From Streptomyces luteogriseus (GTDB taxonomy: Bacteria; Actinomycetota; Actinomycetes; Streptomycetales; Streptomycetaceae): a stretch of DNA of 64,000 nucleotides. Positions within the stretch are counted from its first letter, which is position 1, and each line of letters starts with the position of its first letter. Position numbers and translations under genes: made by a program. The notes under the pieces were generated by a model. It saw only the letters and a list, made by a program, of their open reading frames with translations, searched no databases and had not been told where the DNA came from. Location of the stretch: positions 2,790,001 through 2,854,000 of the forward strand of contig NZ_JACHMS010000001.1 of the NCBI RefSeq assembly GCF_014205055.1, written 5' to 3'. Shown piece after piece: positions 1 through 20,040 of the stretch.

Positions 1-187
1 GCGCCAGTTCGGGCATCGGCACCCGGCCCACCCGCAGTGACTTGCGGATGTCCTTGTCGGCCACGCCCTGGAACATCTCCGCGTCCTCGGCACGCAGATA
101 CGCGGCGGTGTACTCCGCCGGCAGTTCCAGGCGCTCGAGCTCCTGCGGGGGCGCGCCCGCCCGAACCGCTTCCGACAGAGAGGTCAT
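1..187 (-). CDS. ccr: Crotonyl-CoA carboxylase/reductase, N-terminal part (runs off the left edge)
   Basis: Sixty-two codons are visible from the ATG at 185-187, preceded by a GGGAAAGG ribosome site. The protein begins MTSLSEAVRAGAPPQELERL and continues with LPAEYTAAYLR, an acidic stretch ending AEMFQG, then DIRKSLRVGRVPMPEL. This order is characteristic of the N-terminus of CCR, a member of the medium-chain dehydrogenase superfamily. CCR reductively carboxylates crotonyl-CoA to ethylmalonyl-CoA using NADPH and CO2. The catalytic core is outside the window. It lies 62 bp downstream of the small protein gene on the same strand, with no terminator seen, so the two probably share a transcript. 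In this cluster its job is inferred to be supplying the non-methyl extender taken by the unusual AT of module 7. Identification rests on the N-terminal pattern only. Confidence 0.85.
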   Translation of the reverse strand, partial: MTSLSEAVRAGAPPQELERLELPAEYTAAYLRAEDAEMFQGVADKDIRKSLRVGRVPMPELA

Positions 188-249
188 GGTTCGCCTTTCC
201 CGGGATTCGCACAGCCCGAGCACCGGTCCGTGCGCCGCATTGTCAGAAC

Positions 250-753
250 CTAGTCGCGGTAGCAGTGCACTTCGTCGGCGGGAATCCAGTCGCCGATCTC
301 CTCGAACTTGACGAAACCGCATTTGACGTAATGATTCTCGTCGACGATTTCGTAGCGCTCCCTGAGCAGGAAGGACTTCCCGAAGCCGATGCATTCACCG
401 AGGAAAGTGAGATGGCCGTCCTGCCAGCCCTCGGAGGTGAGGAGCGTGCGGTTTCCCCAGTCGTCGTAGTAGTAGCCGGAGAATGCCGAGTCCGACTCGA
501 CCCACTGAACGACGAAGCGGCCGGTGAGGTCATGCTCCGTCACCCGCTGCGTCATCTCGTAGGCGTGCCCGTTGAAGGTCGACGCCGTGTTCCAGGAAGC
601 GATCCCCTTGGTGGGCGGGTCGGCGGTGAAGTTCGTCCACTCCGCCCGGAAGTCACCGAGCAGGAAATCCAGGTCGCGCATCTTCTCCGGCGCCGGCGGT
701 TTGACGAATTCCTGCTCTCCGGACGGCGCGGATTCCTGCTCGGAAACACTCAT
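250..753 (-). CDS. olmO: Small beta-rich DUF1579/lipocalin-like protein; candidate spiroacetal cyclase
   Basis: A 167-residue soluble protein without signal peptide or membrane segment. A polar N-terminal tail (about residues 1-25) precedes a compact domain opening [13 protein letters not shown] (27-39), the LxGxW-type opening of DUF1579-like proteins. Alternating aromatic and polar strands follow, including [11 protein letters not shown] and a C-terminal [11 protein letters not shown]. No oxidoreductase, methyltransferase or TE motif is present. The ATG at 751-753 was chosen over a GTG at 781-783 because GGAG lies 11 bases upstream and the predicted -10 (801-806) leaves almost no leader for the GTG. 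It is divergent from the PKS genes and just upstream of CCR. Oligomycin and ossamycin clusters are known to encode dedicated small spiroacetal cyclases (OlmO/OssO). This is the only unassigned small protein here, so that role is inferred from size, fold type and context, not from an alignment. Confidence 0.55.
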   Translation of the reverse strand: MSVSEQESAPSGEQEFVKPPAPEKMRDLDFLLGDFRAEWTNFTADPPTKGIASWNTASTFNGHAYEMTQRVTEHDLTGRFVVQWVESDSAFSGYYYDDWGNRTLLTSEGWQDGHLTFLGECIGFGKSFLLRERYEIVDENHYVKCGFVKFEEIGDWIPADEVHCYRD

Positions 754-800
754 TGCGGCACACGCTCCAATTCTGGATGGCACACGAGAATTCGTTGCAT

Positions 801-837
801 GCTATGCATGGCGTGCCCCCTACCGCCAACCCCTACC
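801..837 (-). promoter_or_regulatory. Predicted promoter of the small protein-CCR operon
   Basis: On the minus strand two direct copies of TAGGGG lie 13 bp apart (complement of 830-835 and 817-822), both within GGTAGGGG. They are followed after 8 bp by TGCATAGC, whose CATAGC (801-806) is the proposed -10. The -10 overlaps an inverted repeat TGCAT-GCT-ATGCA (796-808). The same arrangement precedes other genes in the window, which suggests one activator. Assignment is by pattern only. Confidence 0.55.
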
Positions 838-874
838 GTCTCCCCATTCACCATGCCCCGGCTTCTGGGGTGGC

Positions 875-909
875 TACGGGGACGCGGCTAGGGGCGACCA
901 GTGCATACC
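875..909 (+). promoter_or_regulatory. Predicted promoter of the olmA4-olmA5 PKS genes
   Basis: In the 202-bp divergent region (754-955) the plus strand carries TACGGGG (875-881) and, 14 bp on, TAGGGG (889-894). Seven bases later comes TGCATACC, with CATACC at 904-909 as the proposed -10. This leaves a leader of about 40 bases before the GTG at 956. The spacing from TAGGGG to TGCATA is identical to that upstream of the P450 gene. Confidence 0.55.
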
Positions 910-955
910 TTCGGCGCCGAAGGGCGCGGTATGCCAATCTCTCGGGCGGGTTCAG

Positions 956-12736
<11,781 letters not shown>

Positions 12737-12780
12737 CCGGCGCCGATCGTCCGGGAACACCACCAAGGAGCTGCTACCGA

Positions 12781-15700
12781 ATGTCCGACGAGGAGAAGTT
12801 CCGCGACTACCTCAAGCGAGCCGTCGCGGAAGCGCGGGGACTCCAGCGACGCCTGCGTGAGGTAGAGGACAAGGCGCGCGAGCCGATCGCGATCGTCGGC
12901 ATGGCCTGTCGGTTCCCCGGCGGGGTGGAGACGCCGGAGGACCTGTGGCGCATGGTCTCCGAGGGCGTCGACGGGGTCTCGGGCTTCCCCGACGACCGTG
13001 GATGGGACGTGGACCGGCTGTACCGCTCCGACGCCCAGGAGTCCGGCGCCTCCACCACGCTGGAGGGCGGCTTCCTCCAGGGCGCGGGCGACTTCGACGG
13101 CGACTTCTTCGGGATCTCACCGCGTGAGGCGATCGCGACCGACCCCCAGCAGCGGCTGCTGCTGGAGACGTCGTGGGAGGCGCTGGAGCGGTCCCGGGTC
13201 GACCCGCGGTCCCTGCGCGGCAGCGCCACCGGGGTGTTCTTCGGCGGTACCGGCGGCGACTTCGCCGGCCTGCTGGCCGCGTCGCCGCAGGCTCTGGACG
13301 GCTACATGCTGACCGGCACGTCCAGCAGCGTGCTCTCGGGGCGGGTGGCGTATCTGCTGGGCCTGGAAGGGCCCGCGGTGACCGTGGACACCGCCTGTTC
13401 GTCCTCCCTGGTGTCCATGCACCTGGCCGTGCAGGCGCTGCGCAAGGACGAGATCTCGCTGGCGCTGGCCGGTGGTGTGTCGGTGCTGGCGACCCCGGGT
13501 GCCTTCCCCGAGTTCTCCCGCCAGGGCGGTCTGGCCTCCAACGGCCGGTGCAAGGCGTTCGCGGCCTCGGCGGACGGCACCGGCTGGGGCGAGGGCGTCG
13601 GTGTCCTCGTCATGGAGCGGCTCTCCGACGCCCTGCGTGCCGGGCGCAAGGTGCTCGCCGTGGTCCGGGAAAGCGGAGTCAACCAGGACGGGGCCAGCAA
13701 CGGCCTGACCGCGCCCAGCGGCCCCGCGCAGCGCCGGCTCATCCTGCGCACCCTCGACGGCGCGGGTCTCGCCACCGCCGACGTCGACCTGGTCGAGGCG
13801 CACGGCACGGGCACCAAGCTCGGCGACCCGATCGAGGCCCGGGCGCTGCTGGCCACCTACGGCCAGGACCGCCCGGACGACCGGCCGCTGTGGCTCGGCT
13901 CGGTCAAGTCGAACATCGGCCACACCCAGTACGCGGCCGGAATCAGTGGCGTGATCAAGACGGTCATGGCGCTCCGGCACGCGGTCATGCCGAAGACGCT
14001 GCACGTGGACGAGCCGACGCCGCACGTGGACTGGTCGGCGGGTGCGGTGGAGCTGCTGACCGCGAACCGGCCCTGGCCGGACACCGGCCGCCCCCGCCGG
14101 GCCGCCGTGTCCTCCTTCGGTGTCAGCGGGACCAACGCGCACGTGATCCTCGAGCAGGCACCGGAGGAGGAGCCCGCGCCGGAGAGCGCCGTGGAACGTC
14201 CCGCGCCGGGCGGCTCGGTGCCGTGGGTGCTGTCCGGCCGGAACGAGGCGGCGTTGCGGGCGCAGGCGTCACGGCTGCTGGACCGTCTCGCGGCTGATTC
14301 CGGGGTGTCCCCGCTGGATGTGGGGGTGTCGCTGGTGGGGACGCGGTCGGCGTTCGAGCAGCGTGCGGTGGTGCTGGGCGCGGGCCGGGAGGAGTTGCTG
14401 GCCGGGGTGCGGGCGCTGGCCGGGGGCGGGCATGTCTCCGGTGTGGTGACCGGGCGGGCCGTCGACTCCGGTGTGGTGTTCGTGTTTCCGGGTCAGGGTT
14501 CGCAGTGGGTCGGTATGGGGCGTGAGTTGTGGGATGCCTCGCCGGTGTTCGCGGAGTCGATGGTGGCGTGTGAGCGTGCGCTGGCGCCGTTCGTGGACTG
14601 GTCGTTGCGGGATGTGGTGTTCCGCGACGCTGAGGATCCGCTGTGGCAGCGGGTGGATGTGGTGCAGCCGGTGTTGTGGGCGGTGATGGTGTCGCTTGCG
14701 GCGGTGTGGCGTTCGTTCGGGGTGGAGCCGGCCGCGGTGGTGGGTCACTCGCAGGGTGAGGTTGCTGCGGCGTGTGTGGCTGGGGGGCTGTCGTTGGAGG
14801 ACGGTGCCCGGGTGGTTGCGGTGCGTTCGCGGCTGGTGCGGGAGAAGTTGTCGGGCCGGGGTGGGATGGGTTCGGTTTCCCTGCCGGTCGAGGCGGTGGA
14901 GGAGCGTCTGGTCCGGTTCGGGGGCCGGGTGGGTGTGGCTGCGGTGAACGGGCCGTCCTCGGTGGTGGTTTCGGGTGAGGTCGAGGCGCTGGACGCGCTG
15001 TTGGCGGAGTGCGAGGAGGCGGGGGTTCGGGCCCGTCGTATCGCGGTGGACTATGCCTCCCACTCGGCCCAGGTGGACGCGCTGAACGACGAACTCCTCG
15101 CGGAGCTGGCGCACATAGAGCCGCAATCGTCGTCGGTGGCCTTCCACTCCACGGTCACCGGAGAGCAGTTGGACACCGCCGGGCTCGACGCCGCCTACTG
15201 GCTGCGGAACATGCGGGAGACGGTCGCCTTCGAAGCCGCCGTACGGGCCACCATCGACGAGGGGCACCGGATCCTGCTGGAGATCAGCCCGCATCCCGTG
15301 GTGACCATGGCCGTGCAGGAAATCATCGACGGGGCGGGAGTCGCGGCCCACGTCTCCGGCTCCGTGCGCCGCGACGACGGAGGCCTCGGACGGCTGCTGG
15401 CCTCTTTCGCCGAGGCATATGTCGCGGGTGCGCCCGTCGACTGGACGAGGACCTTCGACGGCACCGGCGCCCAGCCCGTGGACCTGCCCACCTACGCCTT
15501 CCAGCGGCAGCGGTACTGGCTGCGTCCGCCGGCCTCCGGCTCCGGCGACGTGACCGCCGCCGGTCTGCGCTCCCCCGGGCATCCGCTGCTCGGGGCCGCC
15601 GTGGAGCCGGCGGAGTCCGACAGCCTGGTGCTGACCGGGCGCCTCGCGCTGCGCGACCACCCATGGCTGGCCGACCACCGCGTCATGGGCGCGATCCCGT

Positions 15701-18381
15701 TGCCGGGAACCGCGTTCGTCGAGCTGGCGGTGGCCGCGGGCGACCTCGTCGAGTGCCCGCACGTCGAGGAACTGACCATGCAGGCGCCGCTCCCGTTGCC
15801 GGAGAGCGGCACCCTCGACCTGCAGCTCACGGTGGGCGCCCCCGACGAGGGCGGGCGACGCGAGATCGGGTTCTTCGCCCGTACGGACGACGGGATCTCG
15901 GCCGGTTCCTGGACCCGGCACGCCACGGGTGTGCTCGGCCCGGCCGGCCCCGGCCCCGGCCCCGGCCCCGAGGAGACGGGCGCGGCCTGGCCTCCGCGCG
16001 GTGCGGAACGCATCGACGTGAGCGGTCTGTACGAACAGCCGGAGGACAGCCCGTTCGCCTACGGACCGGCCTTCCACGGCCTGCGGGCGGCCTGGTCCCG
16101 TGGCCGCGAGGTCTTCGCCGACATCCGTCTCCCCCAGGAACTGCACGAGGAGGCGGGCGACTACCTCCTGCATCCCGCACTCCTGGACGCGGCGCTGCAC
16201 GCGGTGGGCCTGGGCGACCTGCTGGACACCGGTGGGCTGCCGCTGCGCCCGTTCGCCTGGAACGCGGTGTCGCTGCACGCCACCGGGGCCACCACCCTGC
16301 GCGTGACCCTCTCGCCCGCCGGGGAGAACGCCGTCGCCCTGCACGCGGTGGACGGCACCGGTGCGCCGGTCGTCACCGTCGGTTCGCTGCTGCTGCGGCC
16401 GGTCGACCTCACCGGGCCGCAGGCCGGGCCCTCCCCTGTGCACTCCTCGCTGCTGGCCATGACGTGGACGCCGGTGCCCCTGCCCTCGGTCGAGCCGGCG
16501 TCGTGGGCGGTGGTGGGTGCGGCACCGTCGTGGGCGGGCCCCGACGGCGGTGCCGTTCACCACCCGGACCTCGCGGCGCTCACCGCGTCGGTCACCGCGG
16601 GCGGACCCGTACCCGCGTTCGTCGTCCTCGCCCTGCCCGCCGACGACGGTGCGGCCGGTGGGGAGCTTCCGGCGGTCACCCGGGAGCGCACCGGTCTGGT
16701 TCTGGACGCGGCGCGCGCGTGGGTATCGGAGGATCTCGACGAACGGCTCGCCGCGATACCGCTGGTGGTGGCCACCACGGACGCCGTGCACACCTCGGAG
16801 CGGGACCGGGTGAGCGGACTGGGCTCCGCGCCGCTGTGGGGGCTGATGCGTTCGGTGCAGTCGGAGAACCCCGGCCGGTTCGTCCTGCTGGACACCGACG
16901 GGAGCGCCGAATCCGGGCAGACGGTTCCGGCCGCGGTCGCGTCGGGGGAGGCGGAGTTCGCCCTGCGGGGCGGGGAGGCGCTGGTCCCCCGCCTGATTCG
17001 GCTGCCGGCCGCGGACGTCCCGGACACCGTGCCCGGCACGGAACTCGACGCGCTGGATCCGGGCCGCACGGTGGTGGTGACCGGGGCGACCGGCGGTCTC
17101 GGTGCACTGGTCACCGCCCGTCTGGCGGAGCAGCACGGCGTACGCCACCTGGTGCTGCTCAGCCGTCGGGGTCCGGACGCCGACGGCGCGGGTGAACTCG
17201 TCGCCCGGCTGGAGGAGTCGGGCGCCACGGTGACGCTGGTGGCCTGCGACGTGGCGGACCGCGCGGCGCTGGCCGCCGTCCTCGACCGGATCCCGGCCGA
17301 GCACCCGCTCGGCGCCGTGGTGCACTGCGCGGGCACCGCCGAGAACGCGCTGCTTGCCTCGCTCGGTCCCGAGCTGGTCGACCGGGTGTTCCGTGCCAAG
17401 GTGGACGCCGCAGTGCATCTGCACGAGCTGACCGCGCATCTGGACCTGTCGGCCTTCGTGCTGTTCTCCTCCATCGCGGGCACGCTCGGCGGCACCGGTC
17501 AGGGCAACTACGCCGCCGCCAACACCTTCCTGGACGCGCTCGCCCAGCACCGGCGCGGGCGCGGTCTTGCGGCCACGTCGCTCGGCTGGGGCCTGTGGGC
17601 GGCCGAGCGCGGTATGGGCGGTGGTCTCGCCGAGGCGGCCTCTGCGGGCACGCCGATGCGCGGGGTGTCCGCGCTGCCGACGGAGGAGGGTCTCGCCCTG
17701 TTCGACCTCGGCTGGCGCTGCGCCGAGCCGGTGGTGTTCCCCGCACGGCTCAACGGCGCCGCCCTGCGCGCGCAGGCCTCGGCCGGCTCCCTGCCGCCGG
17801 TGCTGCGCGGTCTGTTCCGCATCCCTGCCAGGCGGTCGGCGCAGGCCGGCAGCCAGGACGCGGGCACCCGGCTGCGGCGTCGGCTCGCGGAGATGACGCC
17901 CGCGGAGCGCCAGGAGACCTTGCTCGGGCTGGTGCGGGAGCGGATCGCCGAGGTGCTCGGACACGCCTCCCCCGAGGGGGTCGGGACGGACCGGCCTTTC
18001 CGCGACCTCGGCTTCACCTCACTGACCGCGGTGGAGCTGCGCAACCGGCTGAACGCCGTGACCGGCCTGCGGCTTCCGGTCAGCCTGGTCTTCGACTATC
18101 CGACGCTGGGCGAGCTGGTGGCCCTGCTGGCGAAGAGGCTGTGCCCGGACGGGGCGGAGGGGGCCGCAACGCCCGAGGACGACCGGGAGGCGGCCGTGCG
18201 CCGCGCCCTGCTGTCCATCCCGCCGGCCCGGCTGCGCGAGCACGGCCTCCTCGACACGCTGCTCGCCCTGGCGGGCGACGGCCCGGAGGGGCCGCCGCAG
18301 CCGGCCGACCGCAGCGAGGAGATCAAGTCCATGGACGTGGCCGCGCTGCTGGCGATGGCCAAGAGCACCACCACGCAGTGA
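12781..18381 (+). CDS. olmA5: Type I modular PKS, one module (predicted module 11)
   Basis: A 1866-residue single-module protein starting at ATG 12781, with AAGGAG ten bases upstream. Domain order: docking helix [13 protein letters not shown] (1-33); KS (Cys206); AT (Ser657 in GHSQGE, YASH 758-761, methylmalonyl); DH (His966 in [11 protein letters not shown]); KR (about 1428-1610, Tyr1577); ACP (Ser1747); and a C-terminal docking region. Three features stand out. The KR has AEN (1520-1522) where B-type KRs have LDD, and also lacks the A-type tryptophan. The ACP reads GFTSL, with threonine before the phosphopantetheine serine in place of aspartate. The C-terminus (ending [16 protein letters not shown]) is a different docking class from the other PKS C-termini here and fits only the N-terminus of the protein at 44948. 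Predicted to add C11-C12 and set the C13 oxygen. Confidence 0.87.
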   Translation: MSDEEKFRDYLKRAVAEARGLQRRLREVEDKAREPIAIVGMACRFPGGVETPEDLWRMVSEGVDGVSGFPDDRGWDVDRLYRSDAQESGASTTLEGGFLQGAGDFDGDFFGISPREAIATDPQQRLLLETSWEALERSRVDPRSLRGSATGVFFGGTGGDFAGLLAASPQALDGYMLTGTSSSVLSGRVAYLLGLEGPAVTVDTACSSSLVSMHLAVQALRKDEISLALAGGVSVLATPGAFPEFSRQGGLASNGRCKAFAASADGTGWGEGVGVLVMERLSDALRAGRKVLAVVRESGVNQDGASNGLTAPSGPAQRRLILRTLDGAGLATADVDLVEAHGTGTKLGDPIEARALLATYGQDRPDDRPLWLGSVKSNIGHTQYAAGISGVIKTVMALRHAVMPKTLHVDEPTPHVDWSAGAVELLTANRPWPDTGRPRRAAVSSFGVSGTNAHVILEQAPEEEPAPESAVERPAPGGSVPWVLSGRNEAALRAQASRLLDRLAADSGVSPLDVGVSLVGTRSAFEQRAVVLGAGREELLAGVRALAGGGHVSGVVTGRAVDSGVVFVFPGQGSQWVGMGRELWDASPVFAESMVACERALAPFVDWSLRDVVFRDAEDPLWQRVDVVQPVLWAVMVSLAAVWRSFGVEPAAVVGHSQGEVAAACVAGGLSLEDGARVVAVRSRLVREKLSGRGGMGSVSLPVEAVEERLVRFGGRVGVAAVNGPSSVVVSGEVEALDALLAECEEAGVRARRIAVDYASHSAQVDALNDELLAELAHIEPQSSSVAFHSTVTGEQLDTAGLDAAYWLRNMRETVAFEAAVRATIDEGHRILLEISPHPVVTMAVQEIIDGAGVAAHVSGSVRRDDGGLGRLLASFAEAYVAGAPVDWTRTFDGTGAQPVDLPTYAFQRQRYWLRPPASGSGDVTAAGLRSPGHPLLGAAVEPAESDSLVLTGRLALRDHPWLADHRVMGAIPLPGTAFVELAVAAGDLVECPHVEELTMQAPLPLPESGTLDLQLTVGAPDEGGRREIGFFARTDDGISAGSWTRHATGVLGPAGPGPGPGPEETGAAWPPRGAERIDVSGLYEQPEDSPFAYGPAFHGLRAAWSRGREVFADIRLPQELHEEAGDYLLHPALLDAALHAVGLGDLLDTGGLPLRPFAWNAVSLHATGATTLRVTLSPAGENAVALHAVDGTGAPVVTVGSLLLRPVDLTGPQAGPSPVHSSLLAMTWTPVPLPSVEPASWAVVGAAPSWAGPDGGAVHHPDLAALTASVTAGGPVPAFVVLALPADDGAAGGELPAVTRERTGLVLDAARAWVSEDLDERLAAIPLVVATTDAVHTSERDRVSGLGSAPLWGLMRSVQSENPGRFVLLDTDGSAESGQTVPAAVASGEAEFALRGGEALVPRLIRLPAADVPDTVPGTELDALDPGRTVVVTGATGGLGALVTARLAEQHGVRHLVLLSRRGPDADGAGELVARLEESGATVTLVACDVADRAALAAVLDRIPAEHPLGAVVHCAGTAENALLASLGPELVDRVFRAKVDAAVHLHELTAHLDLSAFVLFSSIAGTLGGTGQGNYAAANTFLDALAQHRRGRGLAATSLGWGLWAAERGMGGGLAEAASAGTPMRGVSALPTEEGLALFDLGWRCAEPVVFPARLNGAALRAQASAGSLPPVLRGLFRIPARRSAQAGSQDAGTRLRRRLAEMTPAERQETLLGLVRERIAEVLGHASPEGVGTDRPFRDLGFTSLTAVELRNRLNAVTGLRLPVSLVFDYPTLGELVALLAKRLCPDGAEGAATPEDDREAAVRRALLSIPPARLREHGLLDTLLALAGDGPEGPPQPADRSEEIKSMDVAALLAMAKSTTTQ
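14318..15124 (+). repeat. Conserved AT block, plus-strand copy (module 11)
   Basis: About 0.8 kb covering the KS-AT linker and AT through [12 protein letters not shown]. It is almost base-for-base the same as minus-strand DNA at 38066-38875 (module 13). The AT part also recurs at 28560-29193, 33490-34131 and 42626-43277. Codon choice inside the block (frequent gtg, gtt, ggt, cgg, tcg) differs from the flanking KS and DH of this gene. The pattern indicates recent copying between modules. Confidence 0.85.
15947..15970 (+). repeat. Short GGCCCC tandem repeat encoding Gly-Pro
   Basis: Four tandem GGCCCC units encode a short glycine-proline run in the module 11 DH, in a loop between the DH half-domains. 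The length is in frame and falls where DH loops normally vary, so it is probably neutral. Confidence 0.8.
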
Positions 18382-18440
18382 CCGGGCGCCCTGCGCCGCG
18401 ACGCGGGCGGTGCGCCGGCGCCGCGGCGAGTGGGGCGCCT

Positions 18441-18474
18441 TAGGGGGCGGGTGTAGGGGCTGGGCGTGCATAGC
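18441..18474 (+). promoter_or_regulatory. Predicted promoter of the P450 gene
   Basis: The 159-bp gap after the module 11 PKS contains TAGGGG at 18441-18446 and again 13 bp on at 18454-18459. After 7 bp comes TGCATAGC, with CATAGC at 18469-18474 as proposed -10. The double repeat with 13-bp period matches the small-protein promoter, and the TAGGGG-N7-TGCATA spacing matches the olmA4 promoter. So the P450 can be transcribed independently of the PKS genes ahead of it. Confidence 0.6.
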
Positions 18475-18540
18475 CTGCGAGAAACCCGGCCGATCCGTCC
18501 TTGGTTGTTCTGTACGTCTCACGAATCTGGAGAGCATGTC

Positions 18541-19755
18541 ATGGCCGAAGCACCTTCCGAGCCCGTAGCGTTCCCGTTTCCCGATCCGCCCTCAGTCCGT
18601 GAACTGCCCCCTGAGCTGGCCGAGATCCGGGACGGCGCCGCCGTGGTGGAGGTGAAGTTCCCCGACGGCATCAGCGGCTGGATGGTGACCAAGCACGCCG
18701 ATGTACGCAAGGTGCTCGTGGACTCCCGGTTCAGCAGCAAGGTCATGGCCACCGCGGCCGCGGCCATGTCGGAGACCGAGACCGGCAAGCTGATGAACGA
18801 GTCGCTCGTCGGTATGGACGCGCCGGAGCACACGCGGCTGCGCAAACTGGTGACCAAGGCCTTCACCGCGCGCAACGTGGAGCAACTGCGGCCGCGCATC
18901 GCGGAGATGGTCGCCGAACTCCTCGACGAGATGGAGAACCTGCCTCGCCCGGTGGACCTGGTCAAGGCCTTCTCCGTTCCGCTGCCGGTTCGGGTGATCT
19001 GCGAGCTCCTCGGGGTGCCGGCCGAGGACCAGGACACGTTCCACGCCTGGTCCAATTCGCTGCTCGGGGACTGGAGCCAGGTCGTGGAGAAGGAGCTCGC
19101 GACCGTCTCCCTGGTGAAGTACTTCGGTGAACTCATCACCCGCAAGCGGGAGAACCCCGGCGAGGATCTGATCACCGCGCTGATCAAGGTCAGCGAGGAG
19201 GACACGACGTTCACCGAGCGCGAGATCATCGCGCTGAGCATCGGCATCCTGAGCGCGGGCCACGAGACGACCGCCAACCAGATCAGCATGTTCCTGGTGC
19301 ACCTGCTGCACCACCGCGACCAGTTCGACGAGCTGCGCGAGAACCCCGACGGGATCCCCCGGGCGGTCGACGAGCTGCTGCGCTTCGTGCCCCTCACCAC
19401 GACCGGCGGCATCATCCCGCGGCTCACCACCGCCGAGGTGGAGCTGAGCAACGGCACGGTGCTGCCCGCCGGGACCGTGGTCATGCCCGCGGTCGCCACC
19501 GCCAACCGCGACCCCGAGGTCTTCGAGGACGGGGAGCGGCTGAACCTGGCGCGCGAGCACAACCCCCATCTGGCCTTCGGCGCCGGCATCCACTACTGCC
19601 TGGGTGCCCAGCTGGCCCGTATCGAGCTGCAGGAGGCCTTCAAGGCGATCCTGGAGCGGATGCCGTCGGTGCGGCTCGCGGTACCCGAGTCGGAGCTCCG
19701 GCTCAAGTCCGCCTCGATCATCCGCGGGCTCGAAGGTCTTCCCGTCACCTGGTGA
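18541..19755 (+). CDS. olmB: Cytochrome P450, predicted macrolide C12 hydroxylase
   Basis: A 404-residue soluble bacterial class I P450 of the CYP107-like macrolide type. It starts at ATG 18541 after GGAGAG; an upstream in-frame ATG at 18466 sits inside the predicted promoter and was rejected. Visible motifs are I-helix AGHETT (239-244), the ExxR pair Glu278/Arg281 in DELLR, and the haem loop [11 protein letters not shown] with the proximal ligand Cys353. It needs ferredoxin and reductase partners, none of which are in the window. It is the only oxidase here. Oligomycin A carries a tertiary C12 hydroxyl that PKS chemistry cannot place, so hydroxylation at C12 is the inferred role, acting on the macrolide after release. 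A perfect hairpin directly after the stop ends the transcript. Confidence 0.85.
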   Translation: MAEAPSEPVAFPFPDPPSVRELPPELAEIRDGAAVVEVKFPDGISGWMVTKHADVRKVLVDSRFSSKVMATAAAAMSETETGKLMNESLVGMDAPEHTRLRKLVTKAFTARNVEQLRPRIAEMVAELLDEMENLPRPVDLVKAFSVPLPVRVICELLGVPAEDQDTFHAWSNSLLGDWSQVVEKELATVSLVKYFGELITRKRENPGEDLITALIKVSEEDTTFTEREIIALSIGILSAGHETTANQISMFLVHLLHHRDQFDELRENPDGIPRAVDELLRFVPLTTTGGIIPRLTTAEVELSNGTVLPAGTVVMPAVATANRDPEVFEDGERLNLAREHNPHLAFGAGIHYCLGAQLARIELQEAFKAILERMPSVRLAVPESELRLKSASIIRGLEGLPVTW

Positions 19756-19770
19756 CCGCCCGGAGCGGCG

Positions 19771-19806
19771 AAGGGCCCGGCAGGCCGGTGAGCCTGCCGG
19801 GCCCTT
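19771..19806 (+). terminator. Strong hairpin terminator after the P450 gene
   Basis: A perfect 15-bp inverted repeat (19771-19785 with 19792-19806) closes a 6-base loop, beginning AAGGGCCCGG and ending GGGCCCTT, 15 bp after the P450 stop. There is no long U tract, as is common in high-GC actinobacteria. Its symmetry means it can act on both strands. Confidence 0.85.
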
Positions 19807-19939
19807 CTGCATGTCCGCGCAGAGGGTGACGCGCCGGGAGATCCTGCCGGGAGCGGGAACGTACCGGAGGGTGTTGGGCTCGGGAACGCCGGCCCTCGAG
19901 GGGCTGGGGCCCCTGCGAACCGGCGCCGGGGGCGCGAAA

Positions 19940-19974
19940 GAGCCGGGCCCGGTGCGGTGCGCCGGGCCCGGCTC
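19940..19974. terminator. Middle hairpin in the convergent intergenic region
   Basis: A perfect 13-bp inverted repeat, GAGCCGGGCCCGG (19940-19952) with its complement at 19962-19974 and a 9-base loop. It lies between the two outer terminators, probably as a back-up blocking read-through in either direction. Apart from these three hairpins, nothing else is seen in the 285-bp gap 19756-20040. Confidence 0.7.
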
Positions 19975-19995
19975 GTGCCGAACGGTTCGCGCGAG

Positions 19996-20027
19996 GGGCC
20001 GTGCTCCGCGAGAGCGGAGCACGGCCC
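19996..20027 (-). terminator. Hairpin terminator after the TE-bearing PKS gene
   Basis: A perfect 14-bp stem (19996-20009 with 20014-20027) around a four-base loop lies 13 bp beyond the minus-strand PKS stop codon (20041-20043). It is the expected end of the minus-strand PKS transcript. Confidence 0.8.
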
Positions 20028-20040
20028 GTCGGTGTGCGCT

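Larger units (their letters stand above)
12880..18145 (+). other. PKS module 11: KS-AT(methylmalonyl)-DH-KR-ACP
   Basis: The DH keeps the His motif, a FAYGPAFHG equivalent of YGPxF and a LLDAALHA acid motif, so by sequence it looks functional. In an oligomycin-type product the hydroxyl it would remove (C13-OH) is retained. Either the DH is silent for reasons not visible here, or the unusual KR (AEN in place of LDD) makes an alcohol isomer that the DH does not take. Confidence 0.75.

Noticed and set aside
754..783. Upstream GTG start for the small protein
   Set aside because: It would sit almost at the predicted transcript start and lacks a ribosome site. The ATG at 751-753 has GGAG upstream.
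572..955. N-terminal extension of the olmA4 reading frame
   Set aside because: The extension overlaps the small-protein gene and the divergent promoter region and has no PKS-like sequence. The docking helix starts at the GTG 956.
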